Source: Bacillota bacterium
GTDB lineage: Bacteria; Bacillota; Clostridia; Christensenellales; Christensenellaceae
DNA: 64,000 nt
Assembly: GCA_023408315.1 (NCBI GenBank)
Contig: JAEYKI010000008.1
Location: forward strand, 186,001-250,000
Reading direction: 5' to 3'
Shown here: positions 1 through 7,722 of the stretch, in pieces
How the letters are laid out: each line of letters begins with the position of its first letter
Numbering within the stretch: position 1 is the first letter of the stretch
Made by a program: the position numbers and the translations under genes
The notes under the pieces: model-generated
The model's database searches: none
Seen by the model: only the letters and a program-made list of their open reading frames with translations
Told to the model about the DNA's origin: nothing

Positions 1-799
1 CCCACAACTCGTCCGGGGAATTCGCAACCGGCCTGCTGCCTCGAACGTCCATGCCGTGGTTCGTTGCAAAAAGCCGGTTGCTTTTATCAAACCGGAGCCG
101 GAATGGATTGCGCAGGCCCCAAGCCATCAGTTCCAGATCGGTACCGTCCGGATTGACGCGAAGAATACTGCCGCTCGCGCGGGCAAACCCTTTTACAATT
201 TCATCCGGGTAACCGGGCGAACCGTATGGAGAAAAGGCCCCCGTATATGCTTTTTCTTTTCCCAGTGCCAGCAGGTTATCGGTCGCAAAGCTCTGACCAA
301 CCAGCATTACAGGCTCTCCCGGTTCATCGTGTACGGCTGGGTGTTTTTTAATCCAGTCGTTGTCCCGCCCCACAACGCCCGTATTGGTGGCAGTACCCTG
401 CCCAAAATATATCTTTCCATCCGCGCCGAATACAACGCGGTTGTTGTGGTGATCGCCCTGGCTGGGCAGCCCGGTAAGTATATCCGTTTTGGAGCCGTCT
501 GGCTTTATGCGTGTAACGGAACCCCTGTGTGCCACATATATATCGCTCCTATAGGCTGTAATCCCGGTGAGGGGGGGCGTAAACCCTTCTGCCAGCACTT
601 CAAACTTACCGCCAATTCTGCGCAAAACCCTTCCGTTGCCGGAGGTTATTCCCGCGTCTGCAAGCAGCATTTCGCCTCGGTCGTTCAGAATCAGGTTGAT
701 GGGGGTTGTCAGGCCTTCCGCAAAAACTTCTATTTTAAAACCAGGGGGAAGGGATATATCTGCGGGATCAATTGCCCGCGTGGTGCGTTCCGGATTCAT
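1..799 (-). CDS. PQQ-type sorbosone/glucose dehydrogenase-like protein (partial)
   Basis: The reading frame stays open on the minus strand from an ATG at 799 to the left edge, giving about 266 residues with the C-terminus outside the window. A GGAGGT site sits 5 bases before the ATG. The protein has the beta-propeller character of the GSDH/sorbosone dehydrogenase family: an opening LPPGFKIEVFAEGLTTPINL, a GLPSQGDHHNNRVVFGADGK stretch and a GLRNPFRLRFD motif, where the family places PQQ/Ca-binding and substrate residues. Family members oxidise sugars, usually outside the membrane, but no signal peptide is visible here, so it may be cytoplasmic or not a true PQQ enzyme. It is divergent from the riboswitch-controlled gene to the right. 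The family call is fairly secure; substrate and cofactor are not. Confidence 0.75.
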   Translation of the reverse strand, partial: MNPERTTRAIDPADISLPPGFKIEVFAEGLTTPINLILNDRGEMLLADAGITSGNGRVLRRIGGKFEVLAEGFTPPLTGITAYRSDIYVAHRGSVTRIKPDGSKTDILTGLPSQGDHHNNRVVFGADGKIYFGQGTATNTGVVGRDNDWIKKHPAVHDEPGEPVMLVGQSFATDNLLALGKEKAYTGAFSPYGSPGYPDEIVKGFARASGSILRVNPDGTDLELMAWGLRNPFRLRFDKSNRLFATNHGMDVRGSRPVANSPDELW

Positions 800-916
800 A
801 TGTACCTCCAAAAAACGTTTTTGTTACTCTATATGCGCAAAAATCTGTGTTTAGTACCGTTGCGGAATATGCAAAATAAACTGTTGCAGCTTGTTAAATA
901 TTGGCTGAACAGCCAA

Positions 917-946
917 TTGACATAACGTACGTTCTGCATTTATAAT
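917..946 (+). promoter_or_regulatory. Sigma-A type promoter for the c-di-GMP riboswitch transcript
   Basis: TTGACA (917-922) and TATAAT (941-946) are separated by 18 bases. Transcription would start near 953, about 60 bases before the aptamer core. This is a sequence match only. Confidence 0.65.
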
Positions 947-1011
947 AAATTCATCCGCCTAACGCGCGGGCATAAAAACAAGCTTTTAAAAATTTTGTAG
1001 CTCTTAAAAAC

Positions 1012-1090
1012 AATAAGGGCAAACCTGCCAAAAGGCAGGGACGCAAAGCCGTAAGCCTAAAGGTTGATCCCATGGCGGTTTGGCTGCTGG
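1012..1090 (+). promoter_or_regulatory. Cyclic-di-GMP-I (GEMM) riboswitch
   Basis: The conserved GEMM-I core is present in order: AGGGCAAACC, a short hairpin TGCC-AAAA-GGCA with a GNRA-like loop, GGGACGCAAAGCC, then GCCTAAAGG followed by ATGGCGG and a closing GGTTTGGC that can pair back to the 5' GCAAACC. These are the aptamer elements that bind c-di-GMP. The 3' edge (GGCTGCTG) is also the 5' arm of the following terminator, so folding the aptamer and folding the terminator compete. By this geometry c-di-GMP would be expected to favour read-through (an ON switch), which is an inference. The controlled gene starts at 1161. Confidence 0.85.
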
Positions 1091-1127
1091 AGATTGCTTT
1101 TTAATAAAGTATTGCAGCAGCTTTTTT
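1083..1127 (+). terminator. Riboswitch expression-platform terminator
   Basis: GCTGCTG (1083-1089) pairs with CAGCAGC (1115-1121) and is followed by TTTTTT. The 5' arm overlaps the 3' end of the aptamer. It lies upstream of the coding start at 1161, so it can only act as an attenuator of the downstream gene. Confidence 0.75.
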
Positions 1128-1160
1128 GTTGCGAAAAAACAGCCTGAGGGGGTGCCTTAT

Positions 1161-2744
1161 ATGAACCTGAAAAAAGCAGCAGCCATACTGATTGCGGCTG
1201 TATTTCTCTCGGGATTATTCCCCGCAACAGCCTTTGCGCAGGTTGCGGAAGACCCCGTCTTGGATTGCATGATTACGTTTGAAACAAACGGCGGCACTGC
1301 GCCAGGCTCTATAACCGCCGCGCAGGGCGAACCGTTTATTCTGCCGGGAACCGTGCTGGACGGCTATTCTTTTATGGGCTGGTATACGGACGACGGAACG
1401 TTTAAGGACAAAGCCGGCAGCGCGGGCGATTTTTATACGCCGGAAGGCAGCATTACGCTGTTTGCCAGATGGGAGATCAGGCACTTCAACGTTACCTTTC
1501 AGGATTATAACGGAACCATGCTGAAAACCGAAACGGTGGATTGGGGCCACAGCGCCGCAGCGCCGGATGTTCCCCCGCGTGAAGGTTACCGGTTGATTGG
1601 GTGGGACAAGGATTTTGGCGATATAAAAAATGATTTAACCGTAACCGCCGTTTATGTGCGGCAGTTTACGGTAACATGGAAGCTGAACAACTGCCAGCCG
1701 GACGTGCAGGTGACCGCGGACGCAGGGAGCAACGTGCAGGCAAGCATCCCGGCGGCTCCGTCCCAAAAGGGATTCCGGTTTACGGGGTGGCAATACGCGG
1801 AAGGGGACGGGGAATCCGGCCTGGCTGCGCTTACAAAAGACATGACGGTTAACGCGTCCTGGATGCGGCAGTATACTGTTACATGGAAACAGGATAACGG
1901 CGAACCGGACATGCAGGTAACGGCGGACGAGGGGAGCGATGTGCAGGCAAGTATTCCGCCAGTTCCGGCCAAAACCGGGTACAGGTTTACTGGATGGCAG
2001 TATGCAGATGGGGAAAAAGAACAGGACCTTGCCAACCTTTTGAAAGATATGACCATTCAGGCAGGCTGGGTACAGCAGTTCACCGCCGTTTTCCTGAATT
2101 TTGACGGAACGGTTTTAAGTGCGCAAACAGTGGACGCAGGCGCTCCGGCTGCTGCTCCGTCTCACTTTTCCGGTCCTTCCGGCATGCATTTTACTGGCTG
2201 GGACAAAGATTTTTCCACCATAACAGACAATAGTACAGTGCAGGCGCAATATGCAGTCAACACATACCGCGTGGTGTTTTTAAACTGGGACGGCGCACTT
2301 TTAAAAGTGCAGTGGGTGGAACATGGCAACCCCGCCGCTGCTCCCCAAGACCCCGAACGTTCCGGCTACAATTTTACCGGCTGGAATGCCGCGTTTGTTC
2401 AGGTGACGGACGACATGACCATAACGGCTCAGTATAAAAAAGAAAAAGTGCACTCCGCTGCCGCCGCGGCGTCCACGGCAGAGCAGGCAACGCCGCCCGG
2501 CGCGCCCCCTTCGCAGAACATACTGGAAACCGTGCCCTCCGCGGCTCCCGTTCCGTCCATAAAGAACGATGCAACTACCATTGAAGAAAACACGGTTCCG
2601 CAGGCTTTTCCGGCGTTCGGCAGCGAGGCGTCCGGAGAATTAAAGGGCATACCCATGTGGCTGATTGTGCTGGTATTCTTAATTGCAGTGGCTACGCTTG
2701 CGGGGTATCTGTCATGGAGCCTGTATTACAGGAAACAGCATTGA
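1161..2744 (+). CDS. InlB B-repeat surface protein under c-di-GMP control
   Basis: 527 residues. A signal peptide (residues 1-26, ending TAFA) is followed by about six tandem InlB/Listeria-Bacteroides B-repeats of 60-70 residues (roughly 36-425). Each ends in the typical F-x-GW ... A-x-Y/W pattern (GYSFMGW, GYRLIGW, GFRFTGW, GYRFTGW, MHFTGW, GYNFTGW). A Ser/Ala/Pro-rich stalk (about 430-495) and one C-terminal membrane helix with a short basic tail (YYRKQH) follow. There is no LPxTG. The likely role is a membrane-anchored adhesin or matrix protein facing outward. The ATG at 1161 was chosen because GAGGGGGTG precedes it and the signal peptide starts there; an in-frame upstream extension would lie inside the riboswitch. 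Repeats 3 and 4 are nearly identical, which suggests recent internal duplication. Confidence 0.85.
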   Translation: MNLKKAAAILIAAVFLSGLFPATAFAQVAEDPVLDCMITFETNGGTAPGSITAAQGEPFILPGTVLDGYSFMGWYTDDGTFKDKAGSAGDFYTPEGSITLFARWEIRHFNVTFQDYNGTMLKTETVDWGHSAAAPDVPPREGYRLIGWDKDFGDIKNDLTVTAVYVRQFTVTWKLNNCQPDVQVTADAGSNVQASIPAAPSQKGFRFTGWQYAEGDGESGLAALTKDMTVNASWMRQYTVTWKQDNGEPDMQVTADEGSDVQASIPPVPAKTGYRFTGWQYADGEKEQDLANLLKDMTIQAGWVQQFTAVFLNFDGTVLSAQTVDAGAPAAAPSHFSGPSGMHFTGWDKDFSTITDNSTVQAQYAVNTYRVVFLNWDGALLKVQWVEHGNPAAAPQDPERSGYNFTGWNAAFVQVTDDMTITAQYKKEKVHSAAAAASTAEQATPPGAPPSQNILETVPSAAPVPSIKNDATTIEENTVPQAFPAFGSEASGELKGIPMWLIVLVFLIAVATLAGYLSWSLYYRKQH

Positions 2745-2777
2745 AAAAAGCAATATTTTTAATTTGTTCGGATAAAA

Positions 2778-2811
2778 GGTTCCGCAAAAATGCATTGCGG
2801 AGCCTTTTTTA
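2778..2811 (+). terminator. Intrinsic terminator after the InlB-repeat gene
   Basis: GGTTCCGC and GCGGAGCC arms (one mismatch) enclose ATGCATT-containing loop sequence and are followed by TTTTTT. Confidence 0.75.
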
Positions 2812-2951
2812 TTGCAATTGGCATCTGCCGCGCCGCCCTGCGCGGCGCAGTATAAGCCTTGTTGCCGGGAACAAAAAGCACCGTATGAAATTTTAAAAAA
2901 CATCTCCTGCACCGTTTCCGATTTATACAAGTTTGCGCAATACCCCGGCTG

Positions 2952-2957
2952 TATAAT
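2952..2957 (+). promoter_or_regulatory. Possible -10 element for the amine-oxidation operon
   Basis: A TATAAT hexamer lies about 90 bases before the gene at 3048. No convincing -35 at 17-18 bases is visible upstream, so it may depend on an activator such as the AraC-type protein encoded at 9222-10127. Confidence 0.35.
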
Positions 2958-3047
2958 AGCTTCATACATAAGACGAAGGAGTCTGCGGTTCCGGAAGGGA
3001 CGCGGGCTTTCTTGTATATTTGGATGAGATAAAAGGAGGCAAAGCAG

Positions 3048-4184
3048 ATGAGCAGCACAAAAATTGATTTTATATACCTGAACGAACAGGATATGATTGC
3101 TGCAGGCGTAAAAGACATGGCCGGTTGCGTGGAGGCCATGGAGGAAATGTTCAAGCTGATGAAGATAGGGGATTACCGCATGGGCGGGCCAAATGGCAAT
3201 TCGCACGGCGTAATGATGACGTTTCCGGATGAGCCGGAGTTTCCCAATATGCCCAAGAACGGACCGGACCGCAGGTTTATGGCCATGCCCGCCTACCTTG
3301 GCGGCAAGTTTGACATGGCGGGAATGAAATGGTACGGCTCCAACGCGGAGAACCGTAAAAAAGACCTGCCGCGCTCCATTCTGATGCTTACTTTAAACGA
3401 TAAAGACACGGGCGCGCCGCTTGCCTATATGTCCGCAAACATACTGAGCGCATACCGCACGGGCGCGGTTCCCGGCGTGGGCGTTAAATATTTCGCCAAG
3501 GAAGACTCAAAAACAGTGGGCATTATTGGCCCCGGCGTTATGAGCAAAACCTGCATCGCTTCCATTATGGCTGTAAGGCCCGGAATTGAGACGGTAAAAA
3601 TAAAGGGCCGCAGCCAAAAATCCACAGAGGCTTTTGTGGAATATATCAAAAAAGAATACCCTTCCATCAAAAATATAGAGATTGTGGATACGGAGGAGGA
3701 AGCGGTGCGCGGCTGCGATATCGTGGGCGTAAACACTTCCAGCCCCACGGGCGACCCGAACGGTTATCCATATATCAAAGAAGAATGGATCAATCCCGGC
3801 ACGCTGTTCCTGTGCCCGGCGGCCGCGCGGTTTGACGAGGATTTTATACTTAACCGCGCACGCAACGTGGCGGACAACATCATGCTGTACGAGGCTTGGG
3901 AAGAGGAATGCGGCTACCCGGCATACAATACCATCCCCATCCCGGCCGTATACTGCATGGACTTGATCCACGACGGCAAAATGAAGCCGGAGCAGGTGGA
4001 CGATCTGGGCGACATGCTGGTGGGCAAGGTGCCGGTACACCGCAAGGAAGGCGAGATTGTTGTATATTCCGTTGGCGGCATGCCCGTGGAAGACGTTGCG
4101 TGGGGTACCATTGTTTACCGCAACGCGCTCGCCAAAGGCATTGGCACAAAGCTGAACCTTTGGGAAACGCCGGACCTGGCATAA
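3048..4184 (+). CDS. Ornithine cyclodeaminase/mu-crystallin family protein
   Basis: 378 residues, slightly longer than classical ornithine cyclodeaminase (about 350). A Rossmann segment (VGIIGPGVMSKTCIASIM, about residues 162-180) binds NAD(P). The conserved MKWYGS and SAYRTGAVPGVGVKYFA segments and the C-terminal SVGGMPVEDVAWGT carry the positions of the family's catalytic Lys, Arg and Asp. The family interconverts imino and amino acids. A near-perfect AGGAGG precedes the ATG. It is the first gene of a run continuing with the Fe-S/FAD subunits, the same gene pairing seen in opine catabolism (ocd with ooxAB). I recall close relatives sometimes being labelled tyramine oxidase subunit B, but the sequence does not prove that role. 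The substrate is unknown. Confidence 0.8.
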   Translation: MSSTKIDFIYLNEQDMIAAGVKDMAGCVEAMEEMFKLMKIGDYRMGGPNGNSHGVMMTFPDEPEFPNMPKNGPDRRFMAMPAYLGGKFDMAGMKWYGSNAENRKKDLPRSILMLTLNDKDTGAPLAYMSANILSAYRTGAVPGVGVKYFAKEDSKTVGIIGPGVMSKTCIASIMAVRPGIETVKIKGRSQKSTEAFVEYIKKEYPSIKNIEIVDTEEEAVRGCDIVGVNTSSPTGDPNGYPYIKEEWINPGTLFLCPAAARFDEDFILNRARNVADNIMLYEAWEEECGYPAYNTIPIPAVYCMDLIHDGKMKPEQVDDLGDMLVGKVPVHRKEGEIVVYSVGGMPVEDVAWGTIVYRNALAKGIGTKLNLWETPDLA

Positions 4185-4214
4185 CCGGTAAAAAAACAGG
4201 AAGGACGTTGGACG

Positions 4215-4535
4215 ATGCGTATTGGAGAGCATCCGATTTTAGGAACGCCCGAGAAGGGACGTCTGGTTGAGTTTATATACGACGGCAAAACCATACAGGG
4301 TTATGAAGGCGAGCCAATCGCCATGGCGCTGCGCGCCGCGGGCGTAATGGTGCACCGGCATACAAAAAAATTTGGCAGGCCGCGCGGCGTGTTCTGCGCC
4401 ATTGGCCGGTGCACAGACTGCGTAATGGTGGTGGACGGCAAACCGAATGTGCGCACCTGCATTACGCCCCTGGCGGAAGGCATGAAAGTGGAGACGCAGT
4501 TTGGTGTTTCCGCGCAAAAGGAGGGCTTGGCGTGA
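4215..4535 (+). CDS. [2Fe-2S] ferredoxin-like subunit (HcnA/SoxA N-terminal type)
   Basis: 106 residues. It carries the Fer2_4-type cluster motif: FCAIGRCTDCVMVVDG followed by VRTC, giving four cysteines in the C-x4-C-x2-C-x(n)-C arrangement used for a plant-type [2Fe-2S] cluster. Such small proteins correspond to the N-terminal domain of sarcosine oxidase alpha and to HcnA in multi-subunit amine or imino-acid dehydrogenases. The stop codon overlaps the GTG start of the next gene, so the two are translationally coupled and almost certainly assemble together. Its role is electron transfer out of the FAD subunits. Confidence 0.85.
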   Translation: MRIGEHPILGTPEKGRLVEFIYDGKTIQGYEGEPIAMALRAAGVMVHRHTKKFGRPRGVFCAIGRCTDCVMVVDGKPNVRTCITPLAEGMKVETQFGVSAQKEGLA

Positions 4536-6112
4536 AGCGGTACGACATGGTTGTGATAGGCGCGGGCCCGGCGGGGCTTTCCGCCTCTATAGAGGCGGCG
4601 CGCTGCGGCATGCGCGTGGCTGTGTTTGACGAAAACGCAAAGCCCGGCGGCCAGCTTTTCAAGCAGATTCATAAATTCTTCGGTTCCAGGGAACACCAGG
4701 CCAAAATACGCGGATTCCGCATTGGCGAAAAGCTGCTTGCAGAGGCTGCGGAAGCCGGTGTGGAAGTGGTGCTGGACGCCACGGTAACAGGGCTGTTTCC
4801 CGAAAACGAAATCACCGTAAAAACAGGCGAAGAAGTGCGGCACTGCAAGGCGGACTCCGTTGTGATTGCCACGGGCGCTTCCGAAAACATGGTGCCCTTT
4901 GAAGGCTGGACGCTGCCCGGCGTAATTGGCGCGGGAGCGGCCCAAACCATGATGAACCTGCACGGCGTATTGCCCGGCAAACAGGTTCTAATGCTGGGCA
5001 GCGGCAACGTGGGCCTGGTGGTGGGATTCCAGTTGATGCAGGCCGGATGCAAACTTGCGGCGATTTGCGACGTGGCCCCCAGGGTGGGCGGTTATGGCGT
5101 GCACGCGGCAAAAATCGCCCGGTGCGGCGTGCCGTTCTATATGTCCCACACCATTGTTCGCGCGGAAGGCGCGGACCGGGTTAACGGCGTTATCATAGGC
5201 GAAGTGGGTGCGGACTATAAAATCATCCCGGGCACAGAAAAGCATTTGAACGTGGATACCGTTTGCGTGGCGGTGGGTTTATCGCCCATGTCCCAGCTCG
5301 CCAACATGGCCGGATGCAATATGGAAGACAATCCCCCCAAAGGCGGCTATGTTCCCCAGGTGAACGAATTTGGCGAAACATCCGTCCCCGGTATTTTTGC
5401 CGCGGGAGACGTCTCCGGCATAGAGGAGGCAAGTTCTGCCATGATAGAAGGCCGCATAGCCGGCGTGGCGGCGGCCTGCCGCCTGGGCTTTATTTCGGAA
5501 GCGGAGCGGGACGCGCGCATAGCGGATATGAAACCAGCCCTGGAGAGCCTGCGGCAGGGTATGTTTGCGCCCGGCAATAAAGGCAGGCAGTTCAACAGGA
5601 CGGAAGAAGGATGCGAGATTTCCCAAAGCCTGCTTAAAAACGGGTATGTGGCGCAGGAGGAGATTAGCCGCTACCCCGGCGTTGTAAGCCGCGGGGGCGT
5701 GCATCCGGTAATTGAATGCACGCAGAATATTCCCTGCAACCCCTGCCAGGATGCATGCCCCAAGCACTGCATACAAATTGGCAGCCGCATCACGGCCCTG
5801 CCTGTGGTCAGCGAGGCGCACGCGTGTTCCGGTTGCGGCATGTGCGTGGCAGCCTGTTCCGGCCAGGCCATCTTTCTGGTGAACGAAGATACAGGGGATG
5901 GCTATGCAACCGTAACCCTGCCATATGAGTTTCTGCCCCTTCCGCAAAAAGGGGAAAAGGGAATCGCCCTGGGCAGGGACGGCCAAACGGTATGTGGGGC
6001 GGAAGTGGTACAGGTGCGCAGCACCCCGGCTTTTGACAAAACCAACCTGCTTACCATCAAAGTACCCGCGGATATGGCCATGCGGGCAAGATTTTACAAG
6101 GCGGAGGCGTAA
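4532..6112 (+). CDS. FAD/Fe-S amine dehydrogenase subunit (HcnB/OoxA-like)
   Basis: 526 residues from a GTG at 4532; AAAGGAGGG lies 7-8 bases upstream and the start overlaps the previous stop. The N-terminus has an FAD dinucleotide fold (MVVIGAGPAGLSASIEAA) and there is a second nucleotide fold near residue 150 (VLMLGSGNVGLVVGFQLMQ). The C-terminal third carries ferredoxin-type cysteines (CNPCQDACPKHC and CSGCGMCVAAC), consistent with [4Fe-4S] binding, an addition not found in the shortest HcnB proteins. Members of this family form the alpha subunit of opine, D-hydroxyproline and cyanide-forming glycine dehydrogenases. Inferred role: it collects electrons from the DAO-type subunit (6438-7559) and passes them through Fe-S centres to an acceptor. 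Confidence 0.85.
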   Translation: MKRYDMVVIGAGPAGLSASIEAARCGMRVAVFDENAKPGGQLFKQIHKFFGSREHQAKIRGFRIGEKLLAEAAEAGVEVVLDATVTGLFPENEITVKTGEEVRHCKADSVVIATGASENMVPFEGWTLPGVIGAGAAQTMMNLHGVLPGKQVLMLGSGNVGLVVGFQLMQAGCKLAAICDVAPRVGGYGVHAAKIARCGVPFYMSHTIVRAEGADRVNGVIIGEVGADYKIIPGTEKHLNVDTVCVAVGLSPMSQLANMAGCNMEDNPPKGGYVPQVNEFGETSVPGIFAAGDVSGIEEASSAMIEGRIAGVAAACRLGFISEAERDARIADMKPALESLRQGMFAPGNKGRQFNRTEEGCEISQSLLKNGYVAQEEISRYPGVVSRGGVHPVIECTQNIPCNPCQDACPKHCIQIGSRITALPVVSEAHACSGCGMCVAACSGQAIFLVNEDTGDGYATVTLPYEFLPLPQKGEKGIALGRDGQTVCGAEVVQVRSTPAFDKTNLLTIKVPADMAMRARFYKAEA

Positions 6113-6115
6113 GGT

Positions 6116-6445
6116 ATGGCGTGCAACAGAAACAGGGATATAGGCGCGTTTGCTCCCGCGCCGGACGACGAAATGATTATCTGCCGCTGCGAGGAAGTGA
6201 CCAAAGGAGAGATACGCCGCGCGGTACACGACGGCATGTTTACCTTAACCGAGATCAGGCGGTATTTGCGGACCGGTATGGGCCTTTGCCAGGGGCAGAC
6301 CTGCTCCAGGCTTGTTAAATCCATCGTCGCGTCAGAGCTTGGCATCCCCCCGGCGGAGCTGGACCCTGCGACAGCGCGGTCGCCCATGCGGCCGGTGGAG
6401 ATGAAGATTCTGGCGCAGGATACGGGAGGCGGTACAAATGAGTAA
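6116..6445 (+). CDS. BFD-like [2Fe-2S] subunit
   Basis: 109 residues, starting 3 bases after the FAD/Fe-S subunit. The BFD-type cluster ligands are CRCEEV near residue 24 and GLCQGQTC near residue 57. In OoxA/HcnB relatives this domain is often fused to the C-terminus of the FAD subunit; here it is a separate gene. It overlaps the next gene by 8 bases (6438-6445), supporting a single complex. Confidence 0.85.
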   Translation: MACNRNRDIGAFAPAPDDEMIICRCEEVTKGEIRRAVHDGMFTLTEIRRYLRTGMGLCQGQTCSRLVKSIVASELGIPPAELDPATARSPMRPVEMKILAQDTGGGTNE

Positions 6446-7559
6446 CAACGCGGATGTGATCATTATAGGAGCCGGTATCATCGGCTGTTCCGCCGCTTAT
6501 AATCTGGCTAAAAAAGGTGTTTCCGTCCTTGTGCTGGAGGCGGGGGATACAATAGGGGACGGCGGTTCTTCCCGCAACGGCGGCGGCGTCCGGCAGTCCG
6601 GGCGCGACCCGCGCGAGCTTCCCATTGTGATGTATGGCGTGCGGTATATCTGGCCCTATTTAAAAGACGAACTGGGCATGGACGTGGAGTATTACAAGGA
6701 AGGCAACCTGCGCCTGGGCAAAACGGAAAAGAACCTAAAAACATTGGAGGGCCTCACCCGCGCGGCAGAGGACTGTGGCCTGGACGTGCGGATGGTATCA
6801 GGAGAGGAAGCCCGCATCATCTGCCCGTATCTTTCGGAATCAGTGCTTGGCGCAAGCTGGTGTCCAAGCGACGGGCACGCAAACCCCCTGCTCACCACGC
6901 TCGCATATTACCGTCGAGCGCGGCAAATGGGGGTGCGCTTCATCACCGGGGAAAAGGTGATGGAAATTCGCAAACTAAAGGGCGCGGCCAGGCAGGTAAT
7001 CTCCCAAAGCGGGGTATACGAGGCTGACCGCATTATAGTCGCCGCGGGCCTGGGCAGCAGGCCCATACTGAACACAGTGGGGCTGGATGTCCCCATGACG
7101 CCGGTTTTGCTGGAAACGCTGGTTACAGAATCCATGGGGCCGCTGTTCTACCAGATGCTTGGTACGGCGGACGCAGATTTTTACGGACACCAAAGCACTC
7201 ACGGTTCCTTTGTATTTGGCATCAGCAGCGGGCTTGAGCCTTATGCAAGGGCAGGGCGGCCGCTCAGCACTTCCATGAGCGCTTCCGCGGCGTGCAGAAG
7301 CATTATTGGCTACTTCCCGGTTTTAGAAGACCTTAAGGTGGTGCGTTCCTGGGCGGGCTGGATGGACAACTGCGCGGACCATGTGCCGGTAATCAGCACA
7401 GTGGAGGAGGTGCCGGGCCTGGTGATTGCCTGCGGTTTTACCGGGCACGGTTTTGGAATAGCGCCGCCGGCGGGCATGCTTCTCTCAGAGCTGGCAACAG
7501 ACTCAGCGCCCACTCTGGATCTCTCCGCATTGCGGTATGACCGGTTTAAAATGAACTGA
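6438..7559 (+). CDS. DAO-family FAD oxidoreductase (HcnC/OoxB-like catalytic subunit)
   Basis: 373 residues. The N-terminal FAD fold is VIIIGAGIIGCSAAYNLAKK and the C-terminal FAD-contacting segment is FTGHGFGIAPPAGMLLSEL; both are hallmarks of the D-amino-acid oxidase / glycine oxidase / sarcosine oxidase beta family. It is the likely substrate-oxidising subunit (C-N bond of a secondary or primary amine). With the preceding three genes it makes a heteromeric dehydrogenase, not an oxygen-consuming oxidase, fitting an anaerobe. A strong terminator follows at 7596. Confidence 0.85.
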   Translation: MSNNADVIIIGAGIIGCSAAYNLAKKGVSVLVLEAGDTIGDGGSSRNGGGVRQSGRDPRELPIVMYGVRYIWPYLKDELGMDVEYYKEGNLRLGKTEKNLKTLEGLTRAAEDCGLDVRMVSGEEARIICPYLSESVLGASWCPSDGHANPLLTTLAYYRRARQMGVRFITGEKVMEIRKLKGAARQVISQSGVYEADRIIVAAGLGSRPILNTVGLDVPMTPVLLETLVTESMGPLFYQMLGTADADFYGHQSTHGSFVFGISSGLEPYARAGRPLSTSMSASAACRSIIGYFPVLEDLKVVRSWAGWMDNCADHVPVISTVEEVPGLVIACGFTGHGFGIAPPAGMLLSELATDSAPTLDLSALRYDRFKMN

Positions 7560-7595
7560 ACCCCATACCCAATCAGAATAATTGATGTGACAAAG

Positions 7596-7634
7596 AAGTC
7601 TTTATCCCAAACGGATGAAGGCTTTTTTAATTTT
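7596..7634 (+). terminator. Intrinsic terminator between dehydrogenase and permease
   Basis: AAGTCTTTATCC (7596-7607) pairs over 12 positions (including G-U pairs) with GGATGAAGGCTT (7613-7624), followed by TTTTAATTTT. It separates the dehydrogenase genes from the permease. Confidence 0.75.
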
Positions 7635-7722
7635 GTACCCTGGCATTCCGCAGAGCGCGTTTTCTGTCAATGATGCGGCAAGCGCCATCCGGGCCGCCCG
7701 GTACTTTAAAAAGGAGGAAACT

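Noticed and set aside
56..925. 289-codon plus-strand frame at the left edge
   Set aside because: It is antisense to the sorbosone-dehydrogenase-like gene, whose minus-strand frame has family motifs and a ribosome site.
2429..2656. Minus-strand frame within the InlB-repeat gene
   Set aside because: It is a shadow of the low-complexity Ala/Pro stalk of the real gene and has no independent support.
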